Shown: positions 25,870 through 35,900 of the stretch, in pieces
Layout of the letters: every line of letters starts with the position of its first letter
How positions within the stretch are numbered: position 1 is the first letter of the stretch
Assembly: GCA_036703315.1 (NCBI GenBank)
Contig: DATNPH010000137.1
Span: 1 to 45,709 of the forward strand
Length of the DNA stretch: 45,709 nt
Source: DATNPH01 sp036703315
Lineage (GTDB): Bacteria; Cyanobacteriota; Cyanobacteriia; Cyanobacteriales; Coleofasciculaceae
Direction: 5' to 3'
Made by a program: the position numbers and the translations under genes
The notes under the pieces: generated by a model
What the model was told of the DNA's origin: nothing
Seen by the model: the letters and a program-made list of their open reading frames with translations, nothing else
Databases searched by the model: none

Positions 25870-27003
25870 ATGACCAGGACTGGTATTGGAATTCGCACGG
25901 CAGCTGAACGTTCTGAGCGCATTATCGGTCAGATTCACGTTTACGATGGCGCAGGAAAAGGCAAATCTCAGGCAGCACTAGGCGTTGTTTTGCGCTCGAT
26001 TGGATTGGGGATTAAGTCAGCTTCAGGCAATCGCGTCTTGTTACTGCGCTTTCTCAAAGGGCCAGGACGGACCTATGATGAGGATGCTGCTATTGAAGCC
26101 TTGCAACGGGGTTTTCCTCACTTGATTGACCAAGTGCGCACGGGACGAGGCTCGTTTTTTGATAGAGAGGAGGTGACGCGCTTTGATGCAGTTGAGGCAC
26201 AGCGAGGCTGGGATGTGGCGAAGGGAGCGATCGCCTCTGGACTGTATTCAGTTGTTGTTTTAGATGAGCTGAACCCTGTTCTGGATTTAGGTTTGCTGCC
26301 TGTAGACGAGGTGATTGGAACCTTGAAAAACAAGCCATCCAGTTTAGAAATCATTGTCACTGGTCGAGGAACCCCCCAAGCACTGCTGGATATTGCAGAT
26401 TTGCATAGTGAGTCTGTCCCTCATGACCATCCAGCTTCTAGGGAACAAGGGATTGAGGGGATTGAAATCTATACAGGTGCAGGTAAGGGAAAATCGACAA
26501 ATGCGCTAGGCAAGGCATTACAGGCAATTGGTCGAGGGATTGGCACGGATAAGTCGCACCGGGTGCTGATTATGCAGTGGCTTAAGGGGGGTTCTGGCTA
26601 TACAGAAGATGCGGCGATCGCGGCTTTGCGGCAAAGTTACCCAAACTTAGTAGATCATCATCGCTGTGGTCGAGATGCGATCGTCTGGCGGGGACAGCAG
26701 GAAATTGCAGACTATGTTGAAGCAGAGCGAGGTTGGGAAATTGCTAGAGCCGCTTTAGCGTCTGGTTTGTATAAAACCATTATTATGGATGAACTCAATC
26801 CCACGGTTGACCTAGAACTGTTGCAGGTAGAGCCGATTGTGGATGCTCTGTTGCGTAAACCCCGCGATACAGAAGTAATCATCACAGGTCGTTGCCAGAA
26901 TCAACCAGCCTACTTTGACCTAGCGAGTGTTCATTCTGAGATGATTTGCCATAAGCATTACTGTGAGAAGGGTGTGGATCTGAAACGAGGGGTGGATTTT
27001 TAA
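25870..27003 (+). CDS. Fused double CobO/BtuR-type corrinoid adenosyltransferase-like protein
   Basis: A 377-residue protein made of two tandem P-loop domains of the CobA/CobO/BtuR family, which transfers adenosyl from ATP to cob(I)yrinate a,c-diamide. Domain 1 (about 20-190) has HVYDGAGKGKSQAALGVVL, AQRGWDVAKGAIASGLYSVV and LDELNPVLDLGLL. Domain 2 (about 195-375) repeats these as IYTGAGKGKSTNALGKALQ, ERGWEIARAALASGLYKTII and MDELNPTVDLELL. Both Walker loops are intact. Typical CobO enzymes are single-domain dimers of about 200 residues, so this is an internal duplication and fusion. Domain 2 is slightly longer, with extra Cys and His near its end (VHSEMICHKHYCEKG). ATG 25870 is preferred. 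No other cobalamin gene or riboswitch is in the window, so the reaction remains a family inference. Confidence 0.82.
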   Translation: MTRTGIGIRTAAERSERIIGQIHVYDGAGKGKSQAALGVVLRSIGLGIKSASGNRVLLLRFLKGPGRTYDEDAAIEALQRGFPHLIDQVRTGRGSFFDREEVTRFDAVEAQRGWDVAKGAIASGLYSVVVLDELNPVLDLGLLPVDEVIGTLKNKPSSLEIIVTGRGTPQALLDIADLHSESVPHDHPASREQGIEGIEIYTGAGKGKSTNALGKALQAIGRGIGTDKSHRVLIMQWLKGGSGYTEDAAIAALRQSYPNLVDHHRCGRDAIVWRGQQEIADYVEAERGWEIARAALASGLYKTIIMDELNPTVDLELLQVEPIVDALLRKPRDTEVIITGRCQNQPAYFDLASVHSEMICHKHYCEKGVDLKRGVDF

Positions 27004-27045
27004 AAGTTGAATTGCCAAGGTGCGACACAGGATGGAGCGTGGAGA

Positions 27046-27513
27046 ATGAAATTTACAGCTTTTTTCAAAGGAGCGAGTATTATCCTAGCTGTCGCACTCA
27101 CCCCAATAGCGGCAGCTTTTGAGCTAAGTTCATTCACTGACAAAGGGGAGTGGGGAAACAAGAGGAACCACTCTTCAGATCTAATATCCTCATCTTTTTT
27201 AATTGCTCAACAGACTCGTACACAGCGCATTCAGTTTGCTCCAGGCGCTGTAGGCACAGTTGTAGACGACAGTGTAGTGCGCGGCACCAGAGATATTTAT
27301 CTGCTTCGTGCCCGAAAAGGTCAGACCATGATCCTTAACATCACCTCTGTGGAGCAAAACGCAGTTTTTGATGTCCAAGCTCCAAATGGACAGTTCCTAC
27401 AGGAGGAGTCTACTCGCTGGAGTGGCGTATTGCCTTCAACAGGGGACTATTCCGTGATTGTTAGTGCAACCCGAGGAAACGCCACTTACAAGCTGGACGT
27501 GACGATCCAATAA
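27046..27513 (+). CDS. Small secreted protein with PPC-like domain
   Basis: A 155-residue exported protein. The N-terminus MKFTAFFKGASIILAVALTP is a Sec signal. The mature part from about residue 65 reads IQFAPGAVGTVVDDSVVRGT, DIYLLRARKGQTMILNITS, then VFDVQAPNGQFLQEESTRWS and LPSTGDYSVIVSATRGNATY. This is the beta-sandwich pattern of bacterial pre-peptidase C-terminal (PPC) domains, used as a stand-alone secreted protein. Its function is unknown; carbohydrate- or calcium-related binding is a reasonable guess. ATG 27046 has a GGAGA Shine-Dalgarno-like sequence immediately upstream and is preferred over TTG 27007. It lies just after the CobO-type gene. Confidence 0.72.
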   Translation: MKFTAFFKGASIILAVALTPIAAAFELSSFTDKGEWGNKRNHSSDLISSSFLIAQQTRTQRIQFAPGAVGTVVDDSVVRGTRDIYLLRARKGQTMILNITSVEQNAVFDVQAPNGQFLQEESTRWSGVLPSTGDYSVIVSATRGNATYKLDVTIQ

Positions 27514-27645
27514 TAGAATCGTTGCTGGAAAAAAGCGATCGCCTCTACTCCATCTAATTTTCCCTAGCATTTAACAAGGATTTTGTAAAGAGGAGTTGTA
27601 ACAGGCGATCGCTCAGATAATACAGGATAGCGATTAAGTGTCGAG

Positions 27646-29715
27646 CTACGGAGTCACTATGGAAGTTTTTGCTGCCTTATCCAACACTCGGTTTGCCATG
27701 ATAATCCCATAACCGGAGTCTTGATCAACTCCTGTTGCCTCAATGTCCAAAGCCGTCGAAGTTAGAAGGCTACGCATCTGTGCTGAGGTCAAAGATGGTC
27801 TGAATGACTTTAATAGTCCCGCCACGGCGGCGGCATGAGGAGCTGCCGCCGATGTGCCAAAAAATGGGTTGAGACCACCAGGAGGTAACGTTGTCTTGAC
27901 TCCATCTGCCGCTGCAATCTCAGGTTTTTGACGCACAACTCCTCCAGTACTCAGAAAGTTTCCTGGAGTGATGGGCGTGCCATCAGCTTTGTAAAAAATG
28001 CGTCGCGGACCATCAGAACTGAACGTTTCCACAGGATTCGCCGCTCCGCCAGTGAAGGGAGTGGTGCGACCTTGAGCGTTCACAGCCGCAACACTAAAAG
28101 CATTTGCAGCAGCTGAATGTCCCTCAGTTTGACCAGGGGTGCTAATTTCTAACCGTCCTCGATTCGCACTCAGATACAAGAAGCGCCGGCTACCACTGTA
28201 TTGAACCACAATCACCCGACTGCCAACCGCTTGTGGATTAACCAATTCAATGGGGTCGTCGGTGCCACCTTGAAAGTTGGTCGAAGCAGCAATCACTGCC
28301 GTACCCGTGCTATTCAACACATAGAGATCATAATCATTGGTCGATTGACCCCATGGGTCTGACCACTGTAAACGCATCAGTCTACCAGTGGAGCCAGTTA
28401 TTTTGTTATATAAACCAGTCGAGCCGTTAGCAAATTGGTGAACTCTGCCACTCAGCCCAAGGGGTGCTGCACCGCCATCTACAAAATTTCCCTCCCAAAC
28501 CCCTGATGTGCCATCGTTCTTATTACCAGCGTTACCAGCCGAGGCAAAGTATAGGGCACCGTTTGCCGTCACATCATTCACCGCTTGGGCAATGATGCCG
28601 TCCTGAAATACTGGCTCAGTAGAGTAGCGAAGATCATCCACGATAATGTCGCAACCCGCTTTGCGAAGGGCGCGAATATTGTTGGCGAAATCCTCTTCAC
28701 CCCCAGCCCCCGTTGCAAAATAGAGCTTTGCTCCAGGAACCAAGTCGTGAATAATTTGCAGCATCGCTCGTCCTTCGTCAATGCCGCCACCAGGTAAGTC
28801 GCCGCTGCCAGCTAAAGTCACACCATCCTCTGGTAAGTCACCCTTAGCGATATCAGTGGCGGCTCCCCCCAGGTTGTTGTAGCTGTCCGAGATAACACCG
28901 ATTTTTACCCGTTGTACGAGTGGGGAACCCCCAGCCGGATTTTTCTTGGTATAACTGCCATCTACTTTATAGGTAGAACGAGCAAGTGCTACTCCCAGAG
29001 CAATATCTCCCTCGGATGTAACCACACCAGCGTCGGTGATTGCTCCTCTCGGAACTTGAGCTAGGTGCTGCGCCATTTGAGGCAGTGGGCCAAGAGGCTC
29101 TTTTGTCTGTTCAACAGCAGAAACGGCTTGACTGACTTGAGTTGAATCATTGCTAGCTAGTAGTTCTCTATCCGTGCCAATGATGTCTCTCGGTTTCGAA
29201 TCTAGCTCGGGTGCAATATAAGGACGAATTGACTTGATTTGTGAGTTACTGGCGATGTTCTCGACTTGGGTAAGCGGAACGAGAGCTTGAATTGCGTTGT
29301 AGTTAGGCAAGGAAAAGAGGATTTCACTGCCAGTTGCCTTGATTTTTTCGAGTAGCGCGCCTGTAACTGAGCCATTGGTCTTGATGTTAACCCGTACCTT
29401 ATTGTCAGTAGTGGGCTTAACAAATGTAGTGAGACTGGAAACACTGTTAACGAGGGCATCCCTACGTTGAGCTTTAGCTGCATACAGGAGATTGGAATCA
29501 ACTTTCCGTTGCGCTAGATTGCGTGACCGCTTTTCTCGCCCCAAGGCTTGGATTTGTGCTGCCGCCGTCTGAGAGATTGGCAGGGTACCAGCGCTTTGGG
29601 CTGTCGCTTTCGTCATGGCGATGCCAATAATCAGTAATAAACTCGTCAGGGACAAAGCAATAATGCCTTGGAGAGTTCTTGTGAATCTGAGAAATGAGCG
29701 TAGATAACGGTTCAT
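27646..29715 (-). CDS. Secreted sedolisin-like (S8/S53) serine protease, paralog 1
   Basis: A 689-residue exported protease with an N-terminal signal or anchor (GIIALSLTSLLLIIGIAMTK) and a prodomain of about 200 residues. The catalytic domain has the Asp strand VKIGVISDSYNN and the Asn strand FASAGNAGNKNDG. The Ser motif is PFFGTSAAAPHAAAVAGLL. Where subtilisins have His (HGTxxA), this protein has DEGRAMLQIIHDLVPG, so the likely triad is Ser-Glu-Asp as in sedolisins. ATG 29715 is preferred over 29745, because it puts the signal at the end. It is a tandem paralog of the gene at 29920-31947. Unlike its partner it carries a short insert (YTKKNPAGGSPLVQR) before the Asp strand. The natural substrate is unknown. 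Confidence 0.87.
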   Translation of the reverse strand: MNRYLRSFLRFTRTLQGIIALSLTSLLLIIGIAMTKATAQSAGTLPISQTAAAQIQALGREKRSRNLAQRKVDSNLLYAAKAQRRDALVNSVSSLTTFVKPTTDNKVRVNIKTNGSVTGALLEKIKATGSEILFSLPNYNAIQALVPLTQVENIASNSQIKSIRPYIAPELDSKPRDIIGTDRELLASNDSTQVSQAVSAVEQTKEPLGPLPQMAQHLAQVPRGAITDAGVVTSEGDIALGVALARSTYKVDGSYTKKNPAGGSPLVQRVKIGVISDSYNNLGGAATDIAKGDLPEDGVTLAGSGDLPGGGIDEGRAMLQIIHDLVPGAKLYFATGAGGEEDFANNIRALRKAGCDIIVDDLRYSTEPVFQDGIIAQAVNDVTANGALYFASAGNAGNKNDGTSGVWEGNFVDGGAAPLGLSGRVHQFANGSTGLYNKITGSTGRLMRLQWSDPWGQSTNDYDLYVLNSTGTAVIAASTNFQGGTDDPIELVNPQAVGSRVIVVQYSGSRRFLYLSANRGRLEISTPGQTEGHSAAANAFSVAAVNAQGRTTPFTGGAANPVETFSSDGPRRIFYKADGTPITPGNFLSTGGVVRQKPEIAAADGVKTTLPPGGLNPFFGTSAAAPHAAAVAGLLKSFRPSLTSAQMRSLLTSTALDIEATGVDQDSGYGIIMANRVLDKAAKTSIVTP

Positions 29716-29919
29716 AGCCGAAAAACAATAGTAGAGCTGTTGCAAAAGTTATTCTTGACGCCTAGCCATACATCTTCAATACGAGGCAGGGGAGAAGTGG
29801 AGCAAGGGTCACAATCCCCATCTGAACATCCCCCTGCTCTCCCTCTCCCTGCTTCCTTGCTTCTTCCTCAACAGAGAGTACAGTTAGCGATCGCTAACAA
29901 AGGTCGAGTTATAGAATTA

Positions 29920-31947
29920 CTAGGGGTATCGTGTTGCCTTCTGCAAAGCTCGATTTGCCATGATAATTCCGTACCCGGAGTCTTGGTCAACTCCTGGGGC
30001 TTCAATGTCCAAAGCTGTTGAAATTAGAATGCGACGGATTTGACCTTGGGTTAAAGAAGGTTTAAACGACTTTAACAGCGCCGCTACTCCTGCGGCATTG
30101 GGAGCCGCTGCCGAAGTACCAAAAAATGGGTTAAAAGGAGAAAAAGTAGTCTTAACTCCATCTGCTGCTGCGATGTCTGGTTTTTGACGGACAACGCCCC
30201 CAGTACTTAGAACATTCCCTGGAGTGATGGGGGTGCCATCAGCTCTGTAAAAAATGCGTCGCGGACCATCAGAACTGAATGTTTCCACAGAATTGGCTGC
30301 CCCGCCCGTAAACAGGGTGGTGCGATTTTGAGCGCTCACAGCTGCAACACTAAAGGAACCCACGGCCGCTGAATGCCCCCAAGTTTGACCAGGAGTGTTC
30401 ATTGCCAGCCCTCCCCCAACTGTATTCAGATGCAAGTAACGAGGTTCCCCGCTGGACTTGACAACAATCAACTGATAGTCAGGGGGTGCCACTGAAAAGA
30501 TTCGCTCCAATGGGTCACTACTGCCGACTTGAAAGTCTGTTGCAGCATCAACTACCGCAGTGCCTTCCGGATTCAATAGATAGAGGTCATAGTCATTAGT
30601 AGATTTTCCCAGTGGATCTGACCACTGTAGGTTAATCAGGTCAGTGCTCCGGGTTATCCGATTGAACAGAGAGCCATTAGGAAATTGGTGGACTGTACCA
30701 CCCTTGCTGCCTAATACAAGGGGTGCTGCACCACCATCAACAAAATTTCCCTCCCAAACTCCCGATGTGCCATCATTCTTATTACCGTAATTTCCAGCAC
30801 TGGAAAAGTACAAGGCACCGTTTGCCGTCACCTCATTGACGGCTTGGGCAATGATTCCGTCTTGGAAGGCTGGTTCAGCATAGTAGATAATATCATCGAC
30901 GATAATGTCACAACCAGCTCTACGCAGGGCGCGAATATTGTTGGCAAAATCTGCCTGACCGTTAAACGCTGTCGCAAAATAGAGCTTTGCCCCAGGAACC
31001 AAGTCATGAATAATCTGCAACATAGCTCGCCCTTCATCAGTGCCGCCACCTGATAGGTCGCCACTGCCAGCTAAAGTGACGCCCTCTTCTGGTAAGTCAC
31101 CTTTGGAAATATCGGCGGCAGCCCCCCTCCGGTTGTTAAAACTGTCTGAGAGAACACCGATTTTTAGCCCTGTTCCATCAACCTTGTAAAAGGAACGGGC
31201 AAGTGCTGCACCATGAGCAATATCTCCCTCTGCTGTAACGCTACCAGCGTTGGTAATTGCTCCTCTTGGCGCTTGTGCTACTTGCTGTACTAGTTGAGGC
31301 AGGGTAGCCAGACGTTCTCTCGCCTGTTCTATATTAGAAACATCTTGACTCGCTGGGGATGGCTCACTGATTGTTAGCGGCTCTTTCTCCTGTGCGCTTG
31401 TGCCTCTGAGTAATTTTGGTGGTATGAAAGGGTCGATCTTCAAAACGGCTGGGAGCGAAGCTAAGTTTTCCAGTTGGCTCAGGGGAGCGAGAGCTACTAC
31501 CCTGTTGTAGCTACTAGGAGCAAAAAGAATCTGAGTTCCTGTTGCCTGAATTTGTTGCAATAGGTCGGGCTTAACTGGAGAAATCGTCTTAATTTCAACT
31601 TTTACCGTGCCATCAGCAGCGACTCTAACCCGTGAGTTTGAGCTACCGAAGGAGCTAAGACTAGGAACATTGCTAAGAAGGGCATCCCTACGTTTAGCTT
31701 TAGCTACATAGAGCAGGGCAGAACTCAGTTTTCGTTGTGCTGGAGTGCGTGACAGCTTTTCTTGTACCAACACTTGAATTTGTGTTGCCGCCGTCTGAGA
31801 GATTGGTAATGCACGAGTATTTTGAGCTGTCGCTTTGCTAGTAGCGATCGCGATAATCAGCAAGAAACTTGTTATTCCCAAGGTAAGACTACCTCGGAAG
31901 GTTCTGGCAAACCTAATAAATGAATGAAGAAGACGGGTTAGATGCAT
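29920..31947 (-). CDS. Secreted sedolisin-like (S8/S53) serine protease, paralog 2
   Basis: A 675-residue protease, tandem duplicate of the neighbour at 27646-29715. The signal is GSLTLGITSFLLIIAIATSK. The prodomain contains ALPISQTAATQIQVL. The catalytic landmarks are LKIGVLSDSFNN, GTDEGRAMLQIIHDLVPG (Glu at the usual His position), FSSAGNYGNKNDG and PFFGTSAAAPNAAGVAALL. The C-terminus DSGYGIIMANRALQKATR closes the subtilase fold. The two genes share a leader and domain plan but differ in prodomain loops. About 90 bp upstream of this ATG lies a set of four 11-bp direct repeats (32039-32082), which may regulate it. Transcription may continue into paralog 1, about 200 bp away. Confidence 0.88.
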   Translation of the reverse strand: MHLTRLLHSFIRFARTFRGSLTLGITSFLLIIAIATSKATAQNTRALPISQTAATQIQVLVQEKLSRTPAQRKLSSALLYVAKAKRRDALLSNVPSLSSFGSSNSRVRVAADGTVKVEIKTISPVKPDLLQQIQATGTQILFAPSSYNRVVALAPLSQLENLASLPAVLKIDPFIPPKLLRGTSAQEKEPLTISEPSPASQDVSNIEQARERLATLPQLVQQVAQAPRGAITNAGSVTAEGDIAHGAALARSFYKVDGTGLKIGVLSDSFNNRRGAAADISKGDLPEEGVTLAGSGDLSGGGTDEGRAMLQIIHDLVPGAKLYFATAFNGQADFANNIRALRRAGCDIIVDDIIYYAEPAFQDGIIAQAVNEVTANGALYFSSAGNYGNKNDGTSGVWEGNFVDGGAAPLVLGSKGGTVHQFPNGSLFNRITRSTDLINLQWSDPLGKSTNDYDLYLLNPEGTAVVDAATDFQVGSSDPLERIFSVAPPDYQLIVVKSSGEPRYLHLNTVGGGLAMNTPGQTWGHSAAVGSFSVAAVSAQNRTTLFTGGAANSVETFSSDGPRRIFYRADGTPITPGNVLSTGGVVRQKPDIAAADGVKTTFSPFNPFFGTSAAAPNAAGVAALLKSFKPSLTQGQIRRILISTALDIEAPGVDQDSGYGIIMANRALQKATRYP

Positions 31948-32360
31948 CAGGGTTCTTCCAATTGTCGAATTAATTCTGTTACCTAGCTGGAGTAGTTATT
32001 GCTGTAGGTTGGGCTATTTCCGCAAGCAATCTATTCAAGTTCTTATGAAGTTTCTGTGAAACTCTTGTGAAGTTCATGCGAAAACCCATACCTATAGAGA
32101 TGCACCAAACGTTTACGATTTAATTTTTTGGGGAAACTCTAGTTAAGCCTATTTTTCTTTAAACGACTAATTTATCTTAAAAAATTTTATTGTTTTTGTG
32201 GTGAAATTTCTGCGTTATTTATGGGCAAGCCACGCTAGGAGGATGGCAATGGGTAATTGATACCATTTAGGTTTAACTTCACGCCTTTGATAATTAACGG
32301 AGTTAAGCCCAAATGGCAAGCTACTGTACATCTAAACCGTTTTATATCGAGCTTGGATAA
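31948..32360. other. Intergenic region upstream of protease paralog 2
   Basis: About 413 bp between two minus-strand genes. It holds the 11-bp repeats and probably the promoter of paralog 2. Otherwise it is A/T-rich spacer in which I see no coding frame. Confidence 0.4.
32039..32082 (-). promoter_or_regulatory. Four tandem 11-bp direct repeats upstream of protease paralog 2
   Basis: Units GTTCTTATGAA, GTTTCTGTGAA, ACTCTTGTGAA and GTTCATGCGAA follow each other with an exact 11-bp period. On the gene's strand the consensus is TTCACAAGAAC. They lie about 92-135 bp upstream of the start at 31947. Direct repeats with one-helical-turn spacing are the usual target of OmpR/PhoB-type response regulators. 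No regulator gene is adjacent and the site does not match the Pho box as I know it. Confidence 0.5.
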
Positions 32361-32909
32361 CTACAGAGGGTTACCTGATGCTTGAGTAGATTGAGCCTCT
32401 GAGTTTAAAGCATCTACGGTGGCAGGCTTGGGCTTTTCAAAACCTAGTAGAGTTCTAGAAGACGTTACATTGGTTATCCAGCGTTCTGGTTGAATTTGAC
32501 GTTCCCATTGGTCACGGCTGACTTCTAACGTTAGAAGTGGCGCTACTGCCCCATTGCTTTCGGCTGTCACCATAATGACAACCTTCGAGATTTGACGATC
32601 GCGGTCAAAAAGCTGCTGAGCATTCGCCAAGGCTGCGTCTTGAGAACGATGCCATAGGGTTTCGTAGGTTTCGTTCGTCCACCGTTCAACATAAAGATCC
32701 AATCTTTCGGTGGACGCCTGAGTGATTTGTGATGCGTTAGCGAAAGATGGTGCTGGGTTTATTGCCTCTATCCCAACCCAGACACTAGTTCCCAAACCGA
32801 TTAAAGCGATCGCACTTAGAGGGGCAATCCAACGCTGGCGATTGGAACGTGCCAAACGCTGAGGCAAAACTGAATTAAAGTGTTGGTTATAAAAAGAAGT
32901 GAACCGCAT
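32361..32909 (-). CDS. Membrane-anchored hypothetical protein
   Basis: A 182-residue protein starting at ATG 32909. Residues about 30-50 (PLSAIALIGLGTSVWVGIEA) form one N-terminal membrane segment after a basic stretch, so the rest is probably periplasmic. The soluble part is helical at first (RLDLYVERWTNETYETLWH, DAALANAQQLFDRDRQISKV), then has a strand-rich core (VVIMVTAESNGAVAPLLTLE, VSRDQWERQIQPERWI). The C-terminus is Ser/Pro/Gln-rich. No family is recognised. It lies between the NB-ARC gene and the protease pair on the same strand, but the gaps argue against one operon. Confidence 0.65.
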   Translation of the reverse strand: MRFTSFYNQHFNSVLPQRLARSNRQRWIAPLSAIALIGLGTSVWVGIEAINPAPSFANASQITQASTERLDLYVERWTNETYETLWHRSQDAALANAQQLFDRDRQISKVVIMVTAESNGAVAPLLTLEVSRDQWERQIQPERWITNVTSSRTLLGFEKPKPATVDALNSEAQSTQASGNPL

Positions 32910-32982
32910 AAAACTCAACTGCTTTTAGTAGGTAGCTATAGTACTTCTCACCCTTAGCTACAAGATTTATGCAAAATATTCC

Positions 32983-35900
32983 TCAGCCTGTCACCGATTC
33001 AACTGCCCCTAGCGCTTTCAACGTTGCGATCGCTACTTCTGTTAAACCCGTAATGCCAGTGATATTCATCCCTTCATAAGGGCGATCGGCTCTTAGCGTC
33101 TGGAGACACTCTCCCGTCTTATAATTCCAAAGCATAATCGTGTCATCTCGACTGCCACTGGCTAACGTCTGACCATCGGGACTAAACGCAAGTGACAATA
33201 GCCCATGACGATGTCCCTGCAAGACTGTGAAACAGCTATCTTCTTTTACATCCCAGAGTCTAACCATTTCGTCAGTGCCAGCACTGGCTAAAAGTTGACC
33301 ATCCGGACTAAAAGCAATTGACCAGATGCTATAGCCATGCAAATCTTCTTCCCAAGTTTTGATGCAGCGACCTGTTGCCACATCCCATAGCTTAATGGTT
33401 TGGTCTGCACAGCCACTCGCCAAAGTTCGACCATCTGGACTGAAGGCAACGGCTTGTACCCAACTGATATGTTCGTCTAAGTCGTGGAGGCATTGACCCG
33501 TTTCGATATCCCAAAGCCTCGCCGTCTGGTCTTCAGAACCACTCGCCAGCATCGTACCGTCTGGACTGAAGCTAACTGAAAAGACCATATCGGAATGTCC
33601 CAGTAGCGTTTTCACGCATTGTCCGGTTGTAACATCCCAAAGTTTGACGATGCGATCGCTGCCAGTCGCTAAAATCTGACCATCCGGACTGAAGGCAACT
33701 GACCAAACGGCACCACCAAGTCCTTGCAGCGTTTTCAGGCATTCACCCGTGTTGGTATCCCATAGCTTCACCGTTTGGTCATAACTACCACTCGCCAGAA
33801 TCCCCCCTTGCCCCCCTTGGTAAGGGGGGTAGGGGGAGGTGGGACTATAACAAACTGACAAGACATGAGTATGGCCTTGCAACAGTTTGATGCATTGACC
33901 CGTCACCGCATTCCAGAGTCTCACCCCTTGATCGAAGCTACCACTAGCGAGAATCTGACCCTGTGGATGCCAAGCGAGTGACTTAACCCAACGACCGCGC
34001 CCTTGCAATGTTCTCACACAACGACCGGTCGCCACATCCCATAGTTTCACCGTGCGATCGATACTACTACTGGCAAGGATGTAACCATCTGGACTGTCTC
34101 CCTGACGTTTCGGTGCAAAGGCAACCGACCAAATCCAACTAATGTGTCCCTGCAACGTTTTGACACATTGACCCGTGCTGGCATCCCACAACTTGACCGT
34201 ATGATCGACACTACCACTTGCCAGAAGTTGACCATCCGGACTGAACGCAACCGACCACACCCAATTCGCGTGACCTTGGCAAATTCTCACGCACTCACCC
34301 GTAACAGCATCCCAGATGCGTACCGTGTGGTCTTCACTTGCGCTGGCGACAGTTTTACCATCTGGACTAAAAGCAACTGACCACACCCAACTCGTGTGAC
34401 CTTGGCATACCTTTAGGCAGCGTCCCGCAATGATATCCCAGAGTCTCACATTATGACCTGTGCTGCTACTTGCCAGCGTTTTGCCATCTGGACTAAAGGC
34501 AACTGATAACATTGCCTCGCTATCTTCTTGCAAAACATTGAGGCATTCACCTGTGGCAACATCCCATAATCTAATCGTGCTGTCTACAGCGCCACTTGCC
34601 AGCGTTTTACCATCAGGACTGAAGGCAACTGACCAGATCCAACGGGCGTGACCTTCTAAAATGTTGAGACATTGCCCAGTGCTAACCTCCCATAATCTTA
34701 CAGTGTGGTCATAACTGCCACTGGCTAGAATTTTACCGTCAGGACTGAAGGCAACGGACTGTATACTACCTGCGTGTCCCTGGAAACTCGAAAGTTTTTT
34801 ACTATCTGCTACTCCCCACAAGTAAATGTCACCACTAGTATCGCCAGTAGCCAAGAGTTTCCCATCTGGGCTAAATGTGACTGATACAATACTCTCCAAG
34901 CTTTCAGCAAAAACTGAGTTGGATAGATCAGAGTAAGCGAAATTAACGCGATGCAAATCCACTTCTGATAGATAAGCTTGCCAAATGGTTAAATGAGAAA
35001 AATCAAGTTCCCTTAAATCAATTTGTAATTGACTCATCAGATTGAGGGCATTGCCTCCGACATATCCGGTCTCTATGGGAGATTTTTCTCGAAGCTTTGC
35101 GAGAATTTGAGTTAACTTATTTTTAACGTTATTTTTTCCACCGAGCAGATATAGCAATTTATCAATAATAGGCTTAAGGATAAGGCGAACTTGAGTATGC
35201 CTTACATAATCTTTTGCAGTAGCCTTGATAAGTGCATAATTTTTGAACAGCTGGATAGATGATATAGGCTGCGTTTCTACATCAGAGATAATCTCTTCAC
35301 TAACTTGCTCGATAAATTGCTCCGTAAGATACTCCATCACTACAGGTTGTAGCGTGAAGAGTACCCCACTTTTCTCTAGAAGCGTAGCCTTCTCGATTAG
35401 AGAGCGCCTGAATAGAGATTCCAGTGCTTCTAGCAATTTTGCTTGTGATATTGGCGCTACAATATCCTCCCGCAATTCAGTGATAGAAACGGGTTCGCGA
35501 TTGAGCGTCAGCCAATACATGACTTCCTTTTCTAAAGGTGACAAGCGATAAAAATGCTGGTCTAATAAATCGCGAATATCCCCAAAAACTGTAGTGCCTT
35601 GCGCTAAAAATTCTGATATATTGCTATTGAATAACTCTTTGACTGTTGTTGCAATAATCCTCAAAGCCAAAGGATTACCAGCGTACCGGTTAATCAGGGT
35701 TTGCCAATCAGATTCTGACCCTAAGAAATAATTCTGCGATCGAAAAATTTCTTGTCCTTCGATGGGGTTCAAACCCAGCAGTGGCAAGGAGCGAATAGGC
35801 AGGCTACTGCCTTCGAGAGAAGCAACTTCTTTGGGCTTTTCCCGGGTTGTTAAAATCAAGCAACTCTGATGAGAAGCTTCTCCCACCCGTCTGAATAATT

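Noticed and set aside
33100..34900. Repeat array as a mobile or CRISPR-like structure
   Set aside because: The periodicity is that of WD40 codons (about 126 bp) within one open frame.
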